Position numbers and translations under genes: made by a program. The notes under the pieces are model-generated. The model was not told the DNA's origin and did not search any database. It saw only the letters and a program-made list of their open reading frames with translations. From positions 3,782,001-3,846,000 of the forward strand of contig OZ223306.1 of the NCBI GenBank assembly GCA_965140735.1: a stretch of 64,000 nucleotides of DNA, in the 5' to 3' direction. This document shows positions 44,521 through 52,279 of this stretch, piece after piece. Positions within the stretch are counted from its first letter, which is position 1. Each line of letters starts with the position of its first letter. The stretch comes from Fusibacter_A sp965140735. Its GTDB lineage: Bacteria; Bacillota; Clostridia; Peptostreptococcales; Acidaminobacteraceae.

Positions 44521-44572
44521 AAAAAGGAGCTATTGCTCATCTAATTTCTTAGATTTGCAACAGCTCCTTTTT
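44521..44572. terminator. Bidirectional terminator
   Basis: AAAAAGGAGCT (44521-44531) and AGCTCCTTTTT (44562-44572), with GCAA/TTGC pairing inside, separate the convergent malQ and tetR-type genes. Confidence 0.88.
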
Positions 44573-44573
44573 A

Positions 44574-45245
44574 TTACCATTTTCGCCCTAAATCGATACT
44601 CTTGTAATCGAGTCGTTTTTTCTTTTTAGGTGTGCTTTCAGATTTTAAGCTATCCCATACACTTTCGTATAAGTTATGTCGTTGAGTGTTGATATTGGCA
44701 TTTTTATAGAGTGCACTTAAAGAAATCATACCATCTATTCTAGAGATGAGATCGATGGAGACGATTTCTTTGTTGATATTGTTTTTAATGATGCCTTGTT
44801 TTTGACCTGCTGAGAGCATATGGATTAGTTTTATTTGCAAATTGTGATAGTATGTTTCAATGCGTTCTTGATTAGCGATGTTTAGCGCAGAGGCTCTTTG
44901 TAAAAAAGAGTTTAAATTCACAATTTGATGATGATTATCATAAACCATTAGAGATAAATTTTTATGAAATTCAATCATGCATTCATATAATGCTTCTAAT
45001 TGTATTTTGGGATTATCCAGTTGAGCTAATGAGTGTTCAAGTCGGTATTCGAGGTCGTCAAGGATATTTTGAACACATTGATTTATGAGATCCTCTTTAG
45101 ACTTAAAATGATAGTAAATAGAAGGTTTTTTTATATTGACCGATTCCGCGATACTGTTGAGTGAAGTTTGATTAATTCCAATCAATAAAAAACTTTTTAA
45201 AGCAGCATATAAAATTTTGTCTTTAGTGGTTAAATGAACTGTCAT
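44574..45245 (-). CDS. TetR family transcriptional regulator
   Basis: A 223-residue TetR-type repressor. The N-terminal DNA-binding domain (TKDKILYAALKSFLLIGINQTSLNSIAESVNIKKPSIYYHFKSKEDLI) is unmistakable; the ligand-binding helices beyond residue 60 are not similar to a known subgroup. It is divergent from the first OPT transporter over a 177-bp spacer, the classic arrangement for a local repressor. Its ribosome site GGGAGG is embedded in a CCTACC-N4-GTTAGG palindrome that resembles two sites ahead of the second OPT gene. The inducer could be a peptide or hydrophobic compound; unknown. Confidence 0.88.
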   Translation of the reverse strand: MTVHLTTKDKILYAALKSFLLIGINQTSLNSIAESVNIKKPSIYYHFKSKEDLINQCVQNILDDLEYRLEHSLAQLDNPKIQLEALYECMIEFHKNLSLMVYDNHHQIVNLNSFLQRASALNIANQERIETYYHNLQIKLIHMLSAGQKQGIIKNNINKEIVSIDLISRIDGMISLSALYKNANINTQRHNLYESVWDSLKSESTPKKKKRLDYKSIDLGRKW

Positions 45246-45247
45246 AA

Positions 45248-45263
45248 CCTACCTCCCGTTAGG
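45248..45263. promoter_or_regulatory. Possible TetR-type operator over the tetR ribosome site
   Basis: CCTACC-TCCC-GTTAGG is an inverted repeat with one mismatch. It overlaps the minus-strand ribosome site, so part of the match is forced. Similar sites occur at 47580-47594 and 47614-47628. Confidence 0.35.
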
Positions 45264-45422
45264 CTAATTATAGCATGAATGAGACATTTTATAAACAAAA
45301 CTGTACACTCAAGATTAAAAATTGTAAAATGGTATGGGGGTTAGCGTGTCAAATCTAAAAGTTGAGCAACCCTCTAACCGTGGAAAGATGTATAAGAAAA
45401 AATTCGAAAAGGATCTTGATCT

Positions 45423-47312
45423 ATGATAAAAGAGCAATTTAAACCCTTTATTCCTGCTCACAAATCAATTCCAGAATTAACCTTCACATCGGTTGTTTTT
45501 GGGATCATATTGGCAATTATATTTGGTGTTGTTAATGCATATTTGGGTTTAAAAGTGGGCATGACCATCAGTGCTTCAATTCCAGCTGCTGTGGTTTCTA
45601 TGAGCATAACTCGGATCATAATGAAGCGTGATTCAATTTTAGAAAATAATATGGTACAGACAATTGGTTCTGCTGGAGAATCACTTACTGCAGGCGCTAT
45701 CTTCACGATTCCAGCGATGTTTCTGTGGTCGAAAAGTATGGGGATAGAGCCACCATCGATGATGTTAATTATGTTGATTGGTATGAGTGGTGGTATTTTA
45801 GGGGTTATGTTCATGATTCCACTTAGAAAAGCACTTATAGTCAAAGAGCATGATCATTTACCATATCCTGAAGGCTCTGCATGTGCAGATGTTCTACTTG
45901 CTGGTGAAGAAGGTGGTGAAAAGGCAAAGGCAACTTTTCAAGGCCTTGCAATTGGTGGTGTTTATAAAATAATTTCAGAAGGGTTTATGTTGATTCCTTC
46001 TAGAATTGAATATATGATAAGTAAGCCCATACATTCCTTTTTAGGACTTGATGCAATGCCAGCGTTGTTAGGCGTGGGTTTTATAATCGGTAGGCGTGTA
46101 TCAAGTTTAATGCTTGCAGGATCACTGCTAGGGTGGTTTGTGATCATTCCATTAATTGCGTTGGTAGGTGATGGGAGTATTGTTTCTATTTTTCCTGCTG
46201 AAGTGCCAATTAGTGCACTTAAAACAGAAGAAATCTGGCATTACTATATAAGATATATTGGTGCTGGTGCAGTTGCTTTTGGTGGGCTCTTGAGTTTAGT
46301 CAAGACCATGCCATTAATTGTAGAAACTTTTTTAGAATCCATGAAGGATTACAATCACCTCTTAGAGGGGCGGAGTTTTCTACGTACAGACCAAGATATA
46401 CCTATTTCTACTGTGGTTGTGATTACATTGGTGATCACTGTGGCTATAGCTGTATTGCCAATTATGAACGTCGGCCTAATAGGGGCGTTATTTGTCTCTA
46501 TTTTTGGTTTCTTCTTTGCTACTGTATCCTCAAGAATTGTAGGCCTCATCGGGAGTTCTTCAAATCCGATTTCAGGGATGACGCTTGCAACTCTTATTAT
46601 GGCGGCTTTTCTATTTAAACTTTTAGGTAAAACTTCGTCAGATCATGTTTTTGCAGTCTTTACAGTGGGGGCTATTGTATGTATCGTAATAGCCATGGCA
46701 GGGGATACATCACAAGATCTTAAGACAGGTTACCTAGTTGGAGCGACACCTTATAAGCAACAGATTGGTGAACTGATTGGTGTTATAACGATGTCACTTG
46801 TTTTAGGCGGTGTCTTGACTTTATTTAATCAAGCATGGGGATTTGGCTCGCCAGCACTTCCGGCGCCACAAGCAACACTTGTCAAAATTATAGTAGAAGG
46901 TGTCATGCAGGGAAATTTACCGTGGGCACTTATTTTTATTGGCTTTGCCATAGGGTTAATTTTCGAATTGCTGGGACTGCCAATACTCCCCATAGCAATT
47001 GGTCTTTATCTGCCGATTCAGTTAACGACTACGATCTTCATCGGCGGTCTCATACGTGGCCTGCTAGATAGAGATGAAGAGCACATAGATACATTTGAAA
47101 GAAAAACAAAAGTAGATAATGGGATCTTGTTTGCCTCTGGTCTAATTGCGGGTGAAGGGATTGTAGGTGTTTTATTGGCATTTGTCGCAGTAGCGGGTAT
47201 GAACATAGATGTTGGGATCAACACGGGACCTATAGGAACGGTTATCTGTTTTTTGATTGTAATTGCCATACTGATGAAAGTATCGGTGTTTAAAAAGGTC
47301 TATGAAGAATGA
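45423..47312 (+). CDS. OPT family oligopeptide transporter 1
   Basis: A 629-residue membrane protein of the OPT (oligopeptide transporter) family, with about 15 helices. The N-terminal VNAYLGLKVGMTISASIPAAVVSM, the QTIGSAGESLTAGAIFTIPA, PYPEGSACADVLLAGEEGG and AGDTSQDLKTGYLVGATP motifs are characteristic of the bacterial branch. It imports peptides with a proton. AAAGGATC lies ahead of the ATG. It is divergent from the TetR gene and is a close paralogue of the next gene. The DNA differs enough to mean an old duplication. A terminator follows. Confidence 0.92.
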   Translation: MIKEQFKPFIPAHKSIPELTFTSVVFGIILAIIFGVVNAYLGLKVGMTISASIPAAVVSMSITRIIMKRDSILENNMVQTIGSAGESLTAGAIFTIPAMFLWSKSMGIEPPSMMLIMLIGMSGGILGVMFMIPLRKALIVKEHDHLPYPEGSACADVLLAGEEGGEKAKATFQGLAIGGVYKIISEGFMLIPSRIEYMISKPIHSFLGLDAMPALLGVGFIIGRRVSSLMLAGSLLGWFVIIPLIALVGDGSIVSIFPAEVPISALKTEEIWHYYIRYIGAGAVAFGGLLSLVKTMPLIVETFLESMKDYNHLLEGRSFLRTDQDIPISTVVVITLVITVAIAVLPIMNVGLIGALFVSIFGFFFATVSSRIVGLIGSSSNPISGMTLATLIMAAFLFKLLGKTSSDHVFAVFTVGAIVCIVIAMAGDTSQDLKTGYLVGATPYKQQIGELIGVITMSLVLGGVLTLFNQAWGFGSPALPAPQATLVKIIVEGVMQGNLPWALIFIGFAIGLIFELLGLPILPIAIGLYLPIQLTTTIFIGGLIRGLLDRDEEHIDTFERKTKVDNGILFASGLIAGEGIVGVLLAFVAVAGMNIDVGINTGPIGTVICFLIVIAILMKVSVFKKVYEE

Positions 47313-47338
47313 CTATTCTGATATGAACTAAAGTATAG

Positions 47339-47385
47339 AAAGCCCTGTTCAACAAGTTGTTTTGATGTTGAACAGGGCTTTTGTG
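47339..47385 (+). terminator. Intrinsic terminator
   Basis: AAAGCCCTGTTCAACA ... TGTTGAACAGGGCTTTT, a 16-bp perfect stem right after the first OPT gene. Confidence 0.93.
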
Positions 47386-47579
47386 CGTTATGAAGGCTTA
47401 AAACGTGAAAAAAAATAAGTTAATTAAATTTAACAATTGGATAAATATGCATTTTATGAGCCTTTGGTAGTATAAAAATACAGTGGAGAAAAATCTGTCG
47501 GATTAATCCTAAAGCCAAAAGTGCATATAAACAGGGTGATATAGACTTGGGACGATATTTAACATACTTTACAGACTAT

Positions 47580-47629
47580 CTACCTAATGGTAGGTTGATG
47601 TATTAAAGAGTAACCTACCAAGTGGTAGC
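47580..47629. promoter_or_regulatory. Two TetR-type palindromes upstream of the second OPT gene
   Basis: CTACC-TAAT-GGTAGG (47580-47594) and CCTACC-AAGT-GGTAG (47614-47628) share the pattern CCTACC-N4-GGTAGG. Their centres are 34 bp apart, about three helical turns. They lie about 60-100 bp upstream of the promoter. Binding by the local TetR protein is inference. Confidence 0.4.
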
Positions 47630-47688
47630 CTCGCTGAACACATTGCTTTTACTGAATAATGTCTAAATATTGCAAGAAACCACCTGTG

Positions 47689-47717
47689 TTGATTTTCAGA
47701 AAAATACAACTTATAAT
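47689..47717 (+). promoter_or_regulatory. Promoter of the second OPT gene with CodY-like box
   Basis: TTGATT (47689-47694), 17 bp and TATAAT (47712-47717) form a strong promoter. GATTTTCAGAAAAAT (47691-47705) overlaps the -35 and matches the CodY box AATTTTCWGAAAATT at 13 of 15 places. Peptide importers are common CodY targets in Firmicutes. The leader is about 170 nt. Confidence 0.6.
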
Positions 47718-47836
47718 GACCATAAGAAGCGCTTCCGAAAGATTCTCATTTTGTTCTTCTTAGCATGAACCATCTTGATATTAATGTCAAGGCTGAATTA
47801 ATAGGATGAAATTAAATGCTATTTTCAAAATGAGCT

Positions 47837-47864
47837 ATTCATGATTATGCGCATGATCATGAAT
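47837..47864. repeat. 28-bp near-perfect palindrome in the leader of the second OPT gene
   Basis: The sequence from ATTCATGAT at the left end to ATCATGAAT at the right end is self-complementary across all 28 bp except one symmetrical pair, with ATGCGCAT at its centre. It ends about 18 bases before the GGGAGG ribosome site. It may be a strong operator, or an mRNA hairpin near the translation start. Confidence 0.7.
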
Positions 47865-47896
47865 GCCAAAAATCTAAAATTTGGGAGGAAATAAAT

Positions 47897-49807
47897 ATGT
47901 CAAAGAACAATTCTCAGGAATTTAAACCTTTTATTCCTGCAGACAAAATAATGCCAGAATTTACTGTGACATCAATTGTATTAGGGGTTTTATTAGCAAT
48001 TATATTCGGTGCTGCTAATGCATACCTTGGTTTAAGAGTCGGTATGACGATATCAGCATCTATTCCAGCTGCGGTTATCTCGATGGGGATTATTCGTGGT
48101 ATTATGAAAAAAGAATCTATCCTTGAAAATAACATGGTTCAAACGATTGGTTCTGCAGGTGAATCATTGGCTGCAGGTGCTGTATTTACTTTACCAGCAA
48201 TGTTCATTTGGATGGAAGAGTGGGGTATGGGTACTCCAAGCATCATTGAAATTACAGCAATTGCACTTTGTGGTGGACTTTTAGGGGTACTTTTTATGAT
48301 TCCACTTAGAAAAGCTTTGATTGTAAAGGAACATGGTGTCTTACCTTATCCAGAAGGGACTGCATGTGCTGAAGTACTCTTAGCAGGTGAAGAAGGTGGC
48401 GATAAAGCGGCAGTTACTTTTATTGGTTTAGGTGTTGGAGCTGTTTATAAATTGATAGCAGATGGCTTTAAATTATTTCCAAGTGAAATTGAAACAGAAA
48501 TTCCAGGATATCACGGTGCTGCAATAGGAGCAGATGTTTTACCTGCGCTTTTAGGTGTTGGGTTTATTATAGGACCTACAATTTCTGCTTATATGCTTGC
48601 AGGCGCAGTGCTTGGTTGGTTAGGATTTATACCGTTGATTTTAAACATCGGAAGCATGGGGGATGTGATCATGTATCCTGCATCAGTACCAATCAGTGAA
48701 TTAGGTTATGGTGGTGTTTGGAATTACTACATTAGATATATCGGTGCAGGAGCAGTTGCATTTGGTGGTATTTTTAGCTTAATTAAATCATTGCCACTGA
48801 TCGTTCAAACTTTCTCAGATGCAATGAAAGATTTAGGTGCTTCACAAGGCGGCGATGGAACTGCAAGAACAGATCAAGACTTATCTATGAAAGTGGTTAT
48901 CATCGGGGTATTAGCCGTTATACTTGCAATGATGATGATGCCATTTATACCAGTTGGTTTTGGTGGCGGGTTACTCATCGCAATCTTTGGTTTCTTCTTT
49001 GCAACAGTTTCATCGAGAATCGTTGGTTTAGTTGGTTCATCTTCAAACCCTGTTTCTGGGATGACAATTGCAACATTAATCATCACTGCAATTGCTTTTA
49101 AGGCATCGGGAAACGATGGTCATGCAGGCATGATTGGTACATTAACAGTGGGCGCAATTATCTGTATCATCGCAGCAATGGCTGGTGATACATCACAGGA
49201 TTTAAAAACAGGTTTTTTAGTAGGTGCAACACCTAAAAAGCAACAAATTGGTGAGATCATAGGTGCGGTAGCAGCAGCACTTGCTATCGGTGGCGTCTTA
49301 ATACTTTTAAACAATGCTTGGGGTTTTGGGTCAAAAGAACTTTCAGCACCACAAGCAACTTTAATGAGACTTGTAGTAGAAGGTGTTATGGGTGGTAGCC
49401 TACCTTGGGCACTTGTATTTACAGGTATGGGTGTTGGTGTAATGATTGAGCTTTTAGGCTTACCAGTACTTCCGATAGCAATTGGGCTCTATTTGCCAAT
49501 TCACCTTTCTACACCGATCATGGTAGGTGGCTTCGTCAGAGGTATCCTTGATAAGAAAATGAATAAAGCAGAAGGTAAAGTAAAAGAAGAGGCCGTTATT
49601 AAATCTAAGATCGACTCAGGAATCCTTTACGCATCTGGATTGATTGCAGGTGAAGGTCTAATTGGTATTTTACTTGCTGTGTTTGCAGTATTTGAAATAA
49701 ACCTTGAAGTAGGGATCAGCATAGGACAAGTGGGGGCGCTGGCATTCTTTGCACTGCTCACATATTCACTAATTCATTATTCTATTTTAAGAAAATCGAC
49801 TCACTAA
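47897..49807 (+). CDS. OPT family oligopeptide transporter 2
   Basis: A 636-residue paralogue of the previous transporter with the same motif order (ANAYLGLRVGMTISASIPAAV, QTIGSAGESLAAGAVFTLPA, PYPEGTACAEVLLAGEEGG, AGDTSQDLKTGFLVGATP) and about 15 helices. It differs by a small Gly-rich insertion (ASQGGDGTARTDQD near 315) and a Lys-rich cytosolic loop near 555-575. GGGAGG precedes the ATG. The codon choice and the elaborate upstream region suggest it is the more highly expressed or more tightly controlled copy. It is followed by a PqqD-like gene and pepD, forming a peptide import and breakdown block. Confidence 0.92.
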   Translation: MSKNNSQEFKPFIPADKIMPEFTVTSIVLGVLLAIIFGAANAYLGLRVGMTISASIPAAVISMGIIRGIMKKESILENNMVQTIGSAGESLAAGAVFTLPAMFIWMEEWGMGTPSIIEITAIALCGGLLGVLFMIPLRKALIVKEHGVLPYPEGTACAEVLLAGEEGGDKAAVTFIGLGVGAVYKLIADGFKLFPSEIETEIPGYHGAAIGADVLPALLGVGFIIGPTISAYMLAGAVLGWLGFIPLILNIGSMGDVIMYPASVPISELGYGGVWNYYIRYIGAGAVAFGGIFSLIKSLPLIVQTFSDAMKDLGASQGGDGTARTDQDLSMKVVIIGVLAVILAMMMMPFIPVGFGGGLLIAIFGFFFATVSSRIVGLVGSSSNPVSGMTIATLIITAIAFKASGNDGHAGMIGTLTVGAIICIIAAMAGDTSQDLKTGFLVGATPKKQQIGEIIGAVAAALAIGGVLILLNNAWGFGSKELSAPQATLMRLVVEGVMGGSLPWALVFTGMGVGVMIELLGLPVLPIAIGLYLPIHLSTPIMVGGFVRGILDKKMNKAEGKVKEEAVIKSKIDSGILYASGLIAGEGLIGILLAVFAVFEINLEVGISIGQVGALAFFALLTYSLIHYSILRKSTH

Positions 49808-49860
49808 TGGTCTAAAACATGCAAGAATAAATCAGTAATATAAAACATGTTGTTATTGAA

Positions 49861-49894
49861 ATATTGAGAGGATTGTCAAAAGTCCTCTCAATAT
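49861..49894. other. Strong hairpin after the second OPT gene
   Basis: ATATTGAGAGGA and TCCTCTCAATAT form a 12-bp stem with a 10-base loop. No T-run follows, so it is more likely an mRNA-processing or stabilising hairpin, or a weak terminator, than a clean stop. Confidence 0.6.
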
Positions 49895-49951
49895 TGATCA
49901 AGCAATCTCTGGAAAAGGTATAAATGAATACTGTTAGATAAGAGGTGAAGA

Positions 49952-50308
49952 ATGGCTAAAAAACTTACAAATCAGGATAATTTTTTAGATTTAATTCCAG
50001 TGAGAAGTGAAAAAATCCGATGGATCACACTTGAGAATGAAATTGTTCAAATTCAAATAGACAGAAACAGTTGGCTTGATCGTGCAGTGCGCGTTCTATT
50101 TAAAACACCAACGATGATGAAAATAGATTTAGATCAATATGGCAGCTACATTTGGACTGCGATTGATGGACAAAAGAACATTGAAACCATAGCAAATGGG
50201 TTTAAAAAAGCTTTTGGAGATGAAGTGGAACCACTTTACGAAAGACTCGGGTCTTATGTCAATATTTTAAGAAACAATGCATTTATTAAACTTGAAAAGG
50301 AATCTTAA
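49952..50308 (+). CDS. PqqD-like RRE protein
   Basis: A 118-residue protein whose C-terminal two thirds fit the PqqD / RiPP-recognition-element fold: a three-strand wing (ENEIVQIQIDRNSWLDRA) and helices with DQYGSYIWTAIDGQKNIETIANGFKKAFG near 58-87 and YERLGSYVNILRNNAFIKLE. In PqqD and related proteins this fold grips the leader of a precursor peptide for a modifying enzyme. No radical SAM enzyme, cyclase or evident precursor is adjacent; the neighbours are OPT transporters and a dipeptidase. It may recognise an imported or internal peptide. The ribosome site GAGGTG is good. The start of a four-gene run with the next two genes is likely. Confidence 0.8.
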   Translation: MAKKLTNQDNFLDLIPVRSEKIRWITLENEIVQIQIDRNSWLDRAVRVLFKTPTMMKIDLDQYGSYIWTAIDGQKNIETIANGFKKAFGDEVEPLYERLGSYVNILRNNAFIKLEKES

Positions 50309-50344
50309 AAGTGTAATAATTAGGATATCGAAAGGATTTTGAAG

Positions 50345-50695
50345 ATGCTTACTATTTTATTTGAAATTATACTATTTGCAATATCTGTGACGTTTTTAAT
50401 GGCATGGGGATATATTAAAAAGCAAAGACAATCTGAAGAGCTTGTCGGTGAATTGATGCAGAATTGTGAAAAAAAGGTGCGTAAAGCTTTCAAAAAAAAT
50501 GCCCTTTTAAGCTATGTTGAGCTTTCAGAAATGATCAAAGGGACAAAAGCATCATTGTTTTGGAGTAAAAAAAAGGCAGTCGTCAACGATCCAACAGAAA
50601 TTTTAGACAAAATTTTAAAAGAGATGATTGGCAATGGGCTTGTCATCGAAGGCAGACAAAAAACTTATCTTTGGGTACAGGGAGGAGAGTTATAA
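50345..50695 (+). CDS. Small membrane-anchored protein of unknown function
   Basis: A 116-residue protein with an N-terminal membrane helix (LTILFEIILFAISVTFLMAWGYI), a basic helical middle and a C-terminal segment (DPTEILDKILKEMIGNGLVIEGRQKTYLWV) that looks like the end of a winged helix. The start is ATG 50345 behind AAAGGA; a TTG two codons earlier is possible. Its stop codon overlaps the pepD start (TAATG), so the two are translationally coupled. I do not recognise a family; position links it to the RRE protein and PepD. Confidence 0.75.
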   Translation: MLTILFEIILFAISVTFLMAWGYIKKQRQSEELVGELMQNCEKKVRKAFKKNALLSYVELSEMIKGTKASLFWSKKKAVVNDPTEILDKILKEMIGNGLVIEGRQKTYLWVQGGEL

Positions 50696-52146
50696 TGGAA
50701 AACGTATTAAGTGGGTTACAACCAGAAAGTGTTTTTAAGAACTTTGAAGCACTTACAAGAATTCCTAGAGAATCGGGAAATGAAGGTGCTGTTGCAGATT
50801 ATCTTGTTTCCTTTGCAAAAAATCTAGGACTTGAAGTGATTAAGGAAGACTCCAATAATGTTATCATCAAGAAACCTGCTACTCCAGGTTATGAAAATGG
50901 TCCAACTGTAATCTTACAGGGCCATACAGATATGGTTTGTGTTAAGACGGATGATTTAGAATTTGATTTTAGTAGCCAGCCGATTCCACTTGTGGTTGAT
51001 GGCGATTTTGTTAAGACGAAGGGGACGACGCTTGGTGCAGATAATGGCATCGCCGTGGCGATGACCATGAGCATCTTAGAGTCTAAAACGATGGAACATC
51101 CGGCGCTTGTGGCACTTTTTACAGTTGCTGAAGAAACGGGTATGGATGGTGTGGTATCTCTAAATCCTAAAAATGTCAAAGGCGATATCTTGATCAATAT
51201 TGATTCAGAAGAAGAAGGCACCCTCTTAGCTTCTTGTGCAGGTGGTGTCAACAATATCATTGAATATCCATTTGAAACTCAAAAGACAACTCTAGATGAA
51301 GGGTTTAAACTTGTAATTCAAGGCTTAAACGGTGGACACTCTGGGATTGAGATCAATAAGAATAGAGCAAATGCGATTAAACTTATGGGTAGAGTTCTAA
51401 AATCATTTGAGAAACACTTTAAATTTGAAATTGCAAATATTTCAGGTGGCGAAAAGATGAACGCCATTGCGAAGAGAGCTGAAATGACATTTGTGATGAG
51501 ACGCGCGGACGTTGAAACTTTAGAGCAGCTTGTACCTTTGCTACAAGAAATGTTCGTTAATGAGTTTTTAGCAACAGATGGTGGTATTGAACTCGTATTA
51601 ACGGAAGTGGATACACCTAAAACTGTTATGACTGAAAAATCGGCAAAAGATATTGCCAATATTATAAGATTAACGCCATTTGGTGTAGAGACTATGAGTG
51701 GCGGGATCGAAGGATTAGTAGAAAGTTCTAACAATTTAGGCGTTTTAGAACAAACTGAGTCGACTTTGAAGTTTACAAATGCGGTGAGAAGTTCGGTTAA
51801 TTCTTTAAAAGCTGAAATCAATGAACGCTTTGAAATCATCAGCGAGATGACAGGTTCTAAGAACTACCTAGAATCAGATTATCCAGAATGGCAATTCAAA
51901 TTGGAATCACCAATTAGAGAACTGATGAAAACGGTTTATAGTGAAATGTTTGATACAGAGCTCAAAGTGGATGCTATCCATGCAGGTCTTGAATGTGGTT
52001 TCTTAAAAGAAAAAGTGGGCGATATCGACATGATTTCTTTAGGACCAAATCTCTTTGATGTGCATACCCCATTTGAAAAGATGAGCATATCTTCTACTAA
52101 GCGTGTATATGAGTTTTTATGTGAAGTATTAAAAAGATTAAAATAA
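50695..52146 (+). CDS. pepD: Aminoacyl-histidine dipeptidase PepD (M20C)
   Basis: PepD is a cytosolic zinc dipeptidase that splits Xaa-His and other dipeptides, releasing free amino acids. The 483-residue protein has the M20 metal and catalytic motifs: GHTDMVC near 80, TLGADNGIAVAM near 112, AEETGMDG near 144, NIDSEEEG near 170, the dimerisation-domain HSGIEINKNRANAIK near 213 and the final ligand His in DVHTPFEKMSIS near 457. GGGAGGAG precedes the ATG. Next to two OPT importers it most likely breaks down the imported peptides. Confidence 0.95.
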   Translation: MENVLSGLQPESVFKNFEALTRIPRESGNEGAVADYLVSFAKNLGLEVIKEDSNNVIIKKPATPGYENGPTVILQGHTDMVCVKTDDLEFDFSSQPIPLVVDGDFVKTKGTTLGADNGIAVAMTMSILESKTMEHPALVALFTVAEETGMDGVVSLNPKNVKGDILINIDSEEEGTLLASCAGGVNNIIEYPFETQKTTLDEGFKLVIQGLNGGHSGIEINKNRANAIKLMGRVLKSFEKHFKFEIANISGGEKMNAIAKRAEMTFVMRRADVETLEQLVPLLQEMFVNEFLATDGGIELVLTEVDTPKTVMTEKSAKDIANIIRLTPFGVETMSGGIEGLVESSNNLGVLEQTESTLKFTNAVRSSVNSLKAEINERFEIISEMTGSKNYLESDYPEWQFKLESPIRELMKTVYSEMFDTELKVDAIHAGLECGFLKEKVGDIDMISLGPNLFDVHTPFEKMSISSTKRVYEFLCEVLKRLK

Positions 52147-52172
52147 CTATTTGAGATATGAGGCAAGTTCAA

Positions 52173-52257
52173 ACAGGCACCTTATCTTCCATGCGCAGCC
52201 CAATCCACAGTCATAGGCAAGGACTTTTGGGCAAAGCAAGGGGGATAAGGTGCCTGT
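52173..52257. repeat. 85-bp nested inverted-repeat element
   Basis: ACAGGCACCTTATC (52173-52186) and its exact complement (52244-52257) enclose a GC-richer interior with a second pair, GCCCAA (52198-52203) and TTGGGC (52227-52232). It lies between the convergent pepD and diguanylate cyclase genes and lacks a normal T-run. It could be a small miniature-transposon-like element, a structured RNA or an unusual bidirectional terminator. Confidence 0.6.
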
Positions 52258-52279
52258 TGTATATGCACATTTGAGAAAG

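Larger units (their letters stand above)
47313..47896 (+). other. 584-bp region between the two OPT genes
   Basis: After a terminator, this gap holds a stop-to-stop stretch of about 48 codons (47460-47608) with no start codon that could be a gene remnant, two CCTACC-type palindromes, a promoter with a CodY-like box, a GAAGCGCTTC palindrome (47726-47735) at the expected start of transcription, and a 28-bp palindrome in the leader of the second OPT gene. No complete gene is seen. Confidence 0.6.

Noticed and set aside
47726..47735. GAAGCGCTTC at the OPT 2 start of transcription as a CcpA cre site
   Set aside because: Outside the AAGCGCTT core it misses several positions of the cre consensus, so only a palindrome is claimed.
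51318..51839. Open frame of 173 codons on the minus strand inside pepD
   Set aside because: It is antisense to PepD motifs and has the Ser/Leu-rich composition of a shadow frame.
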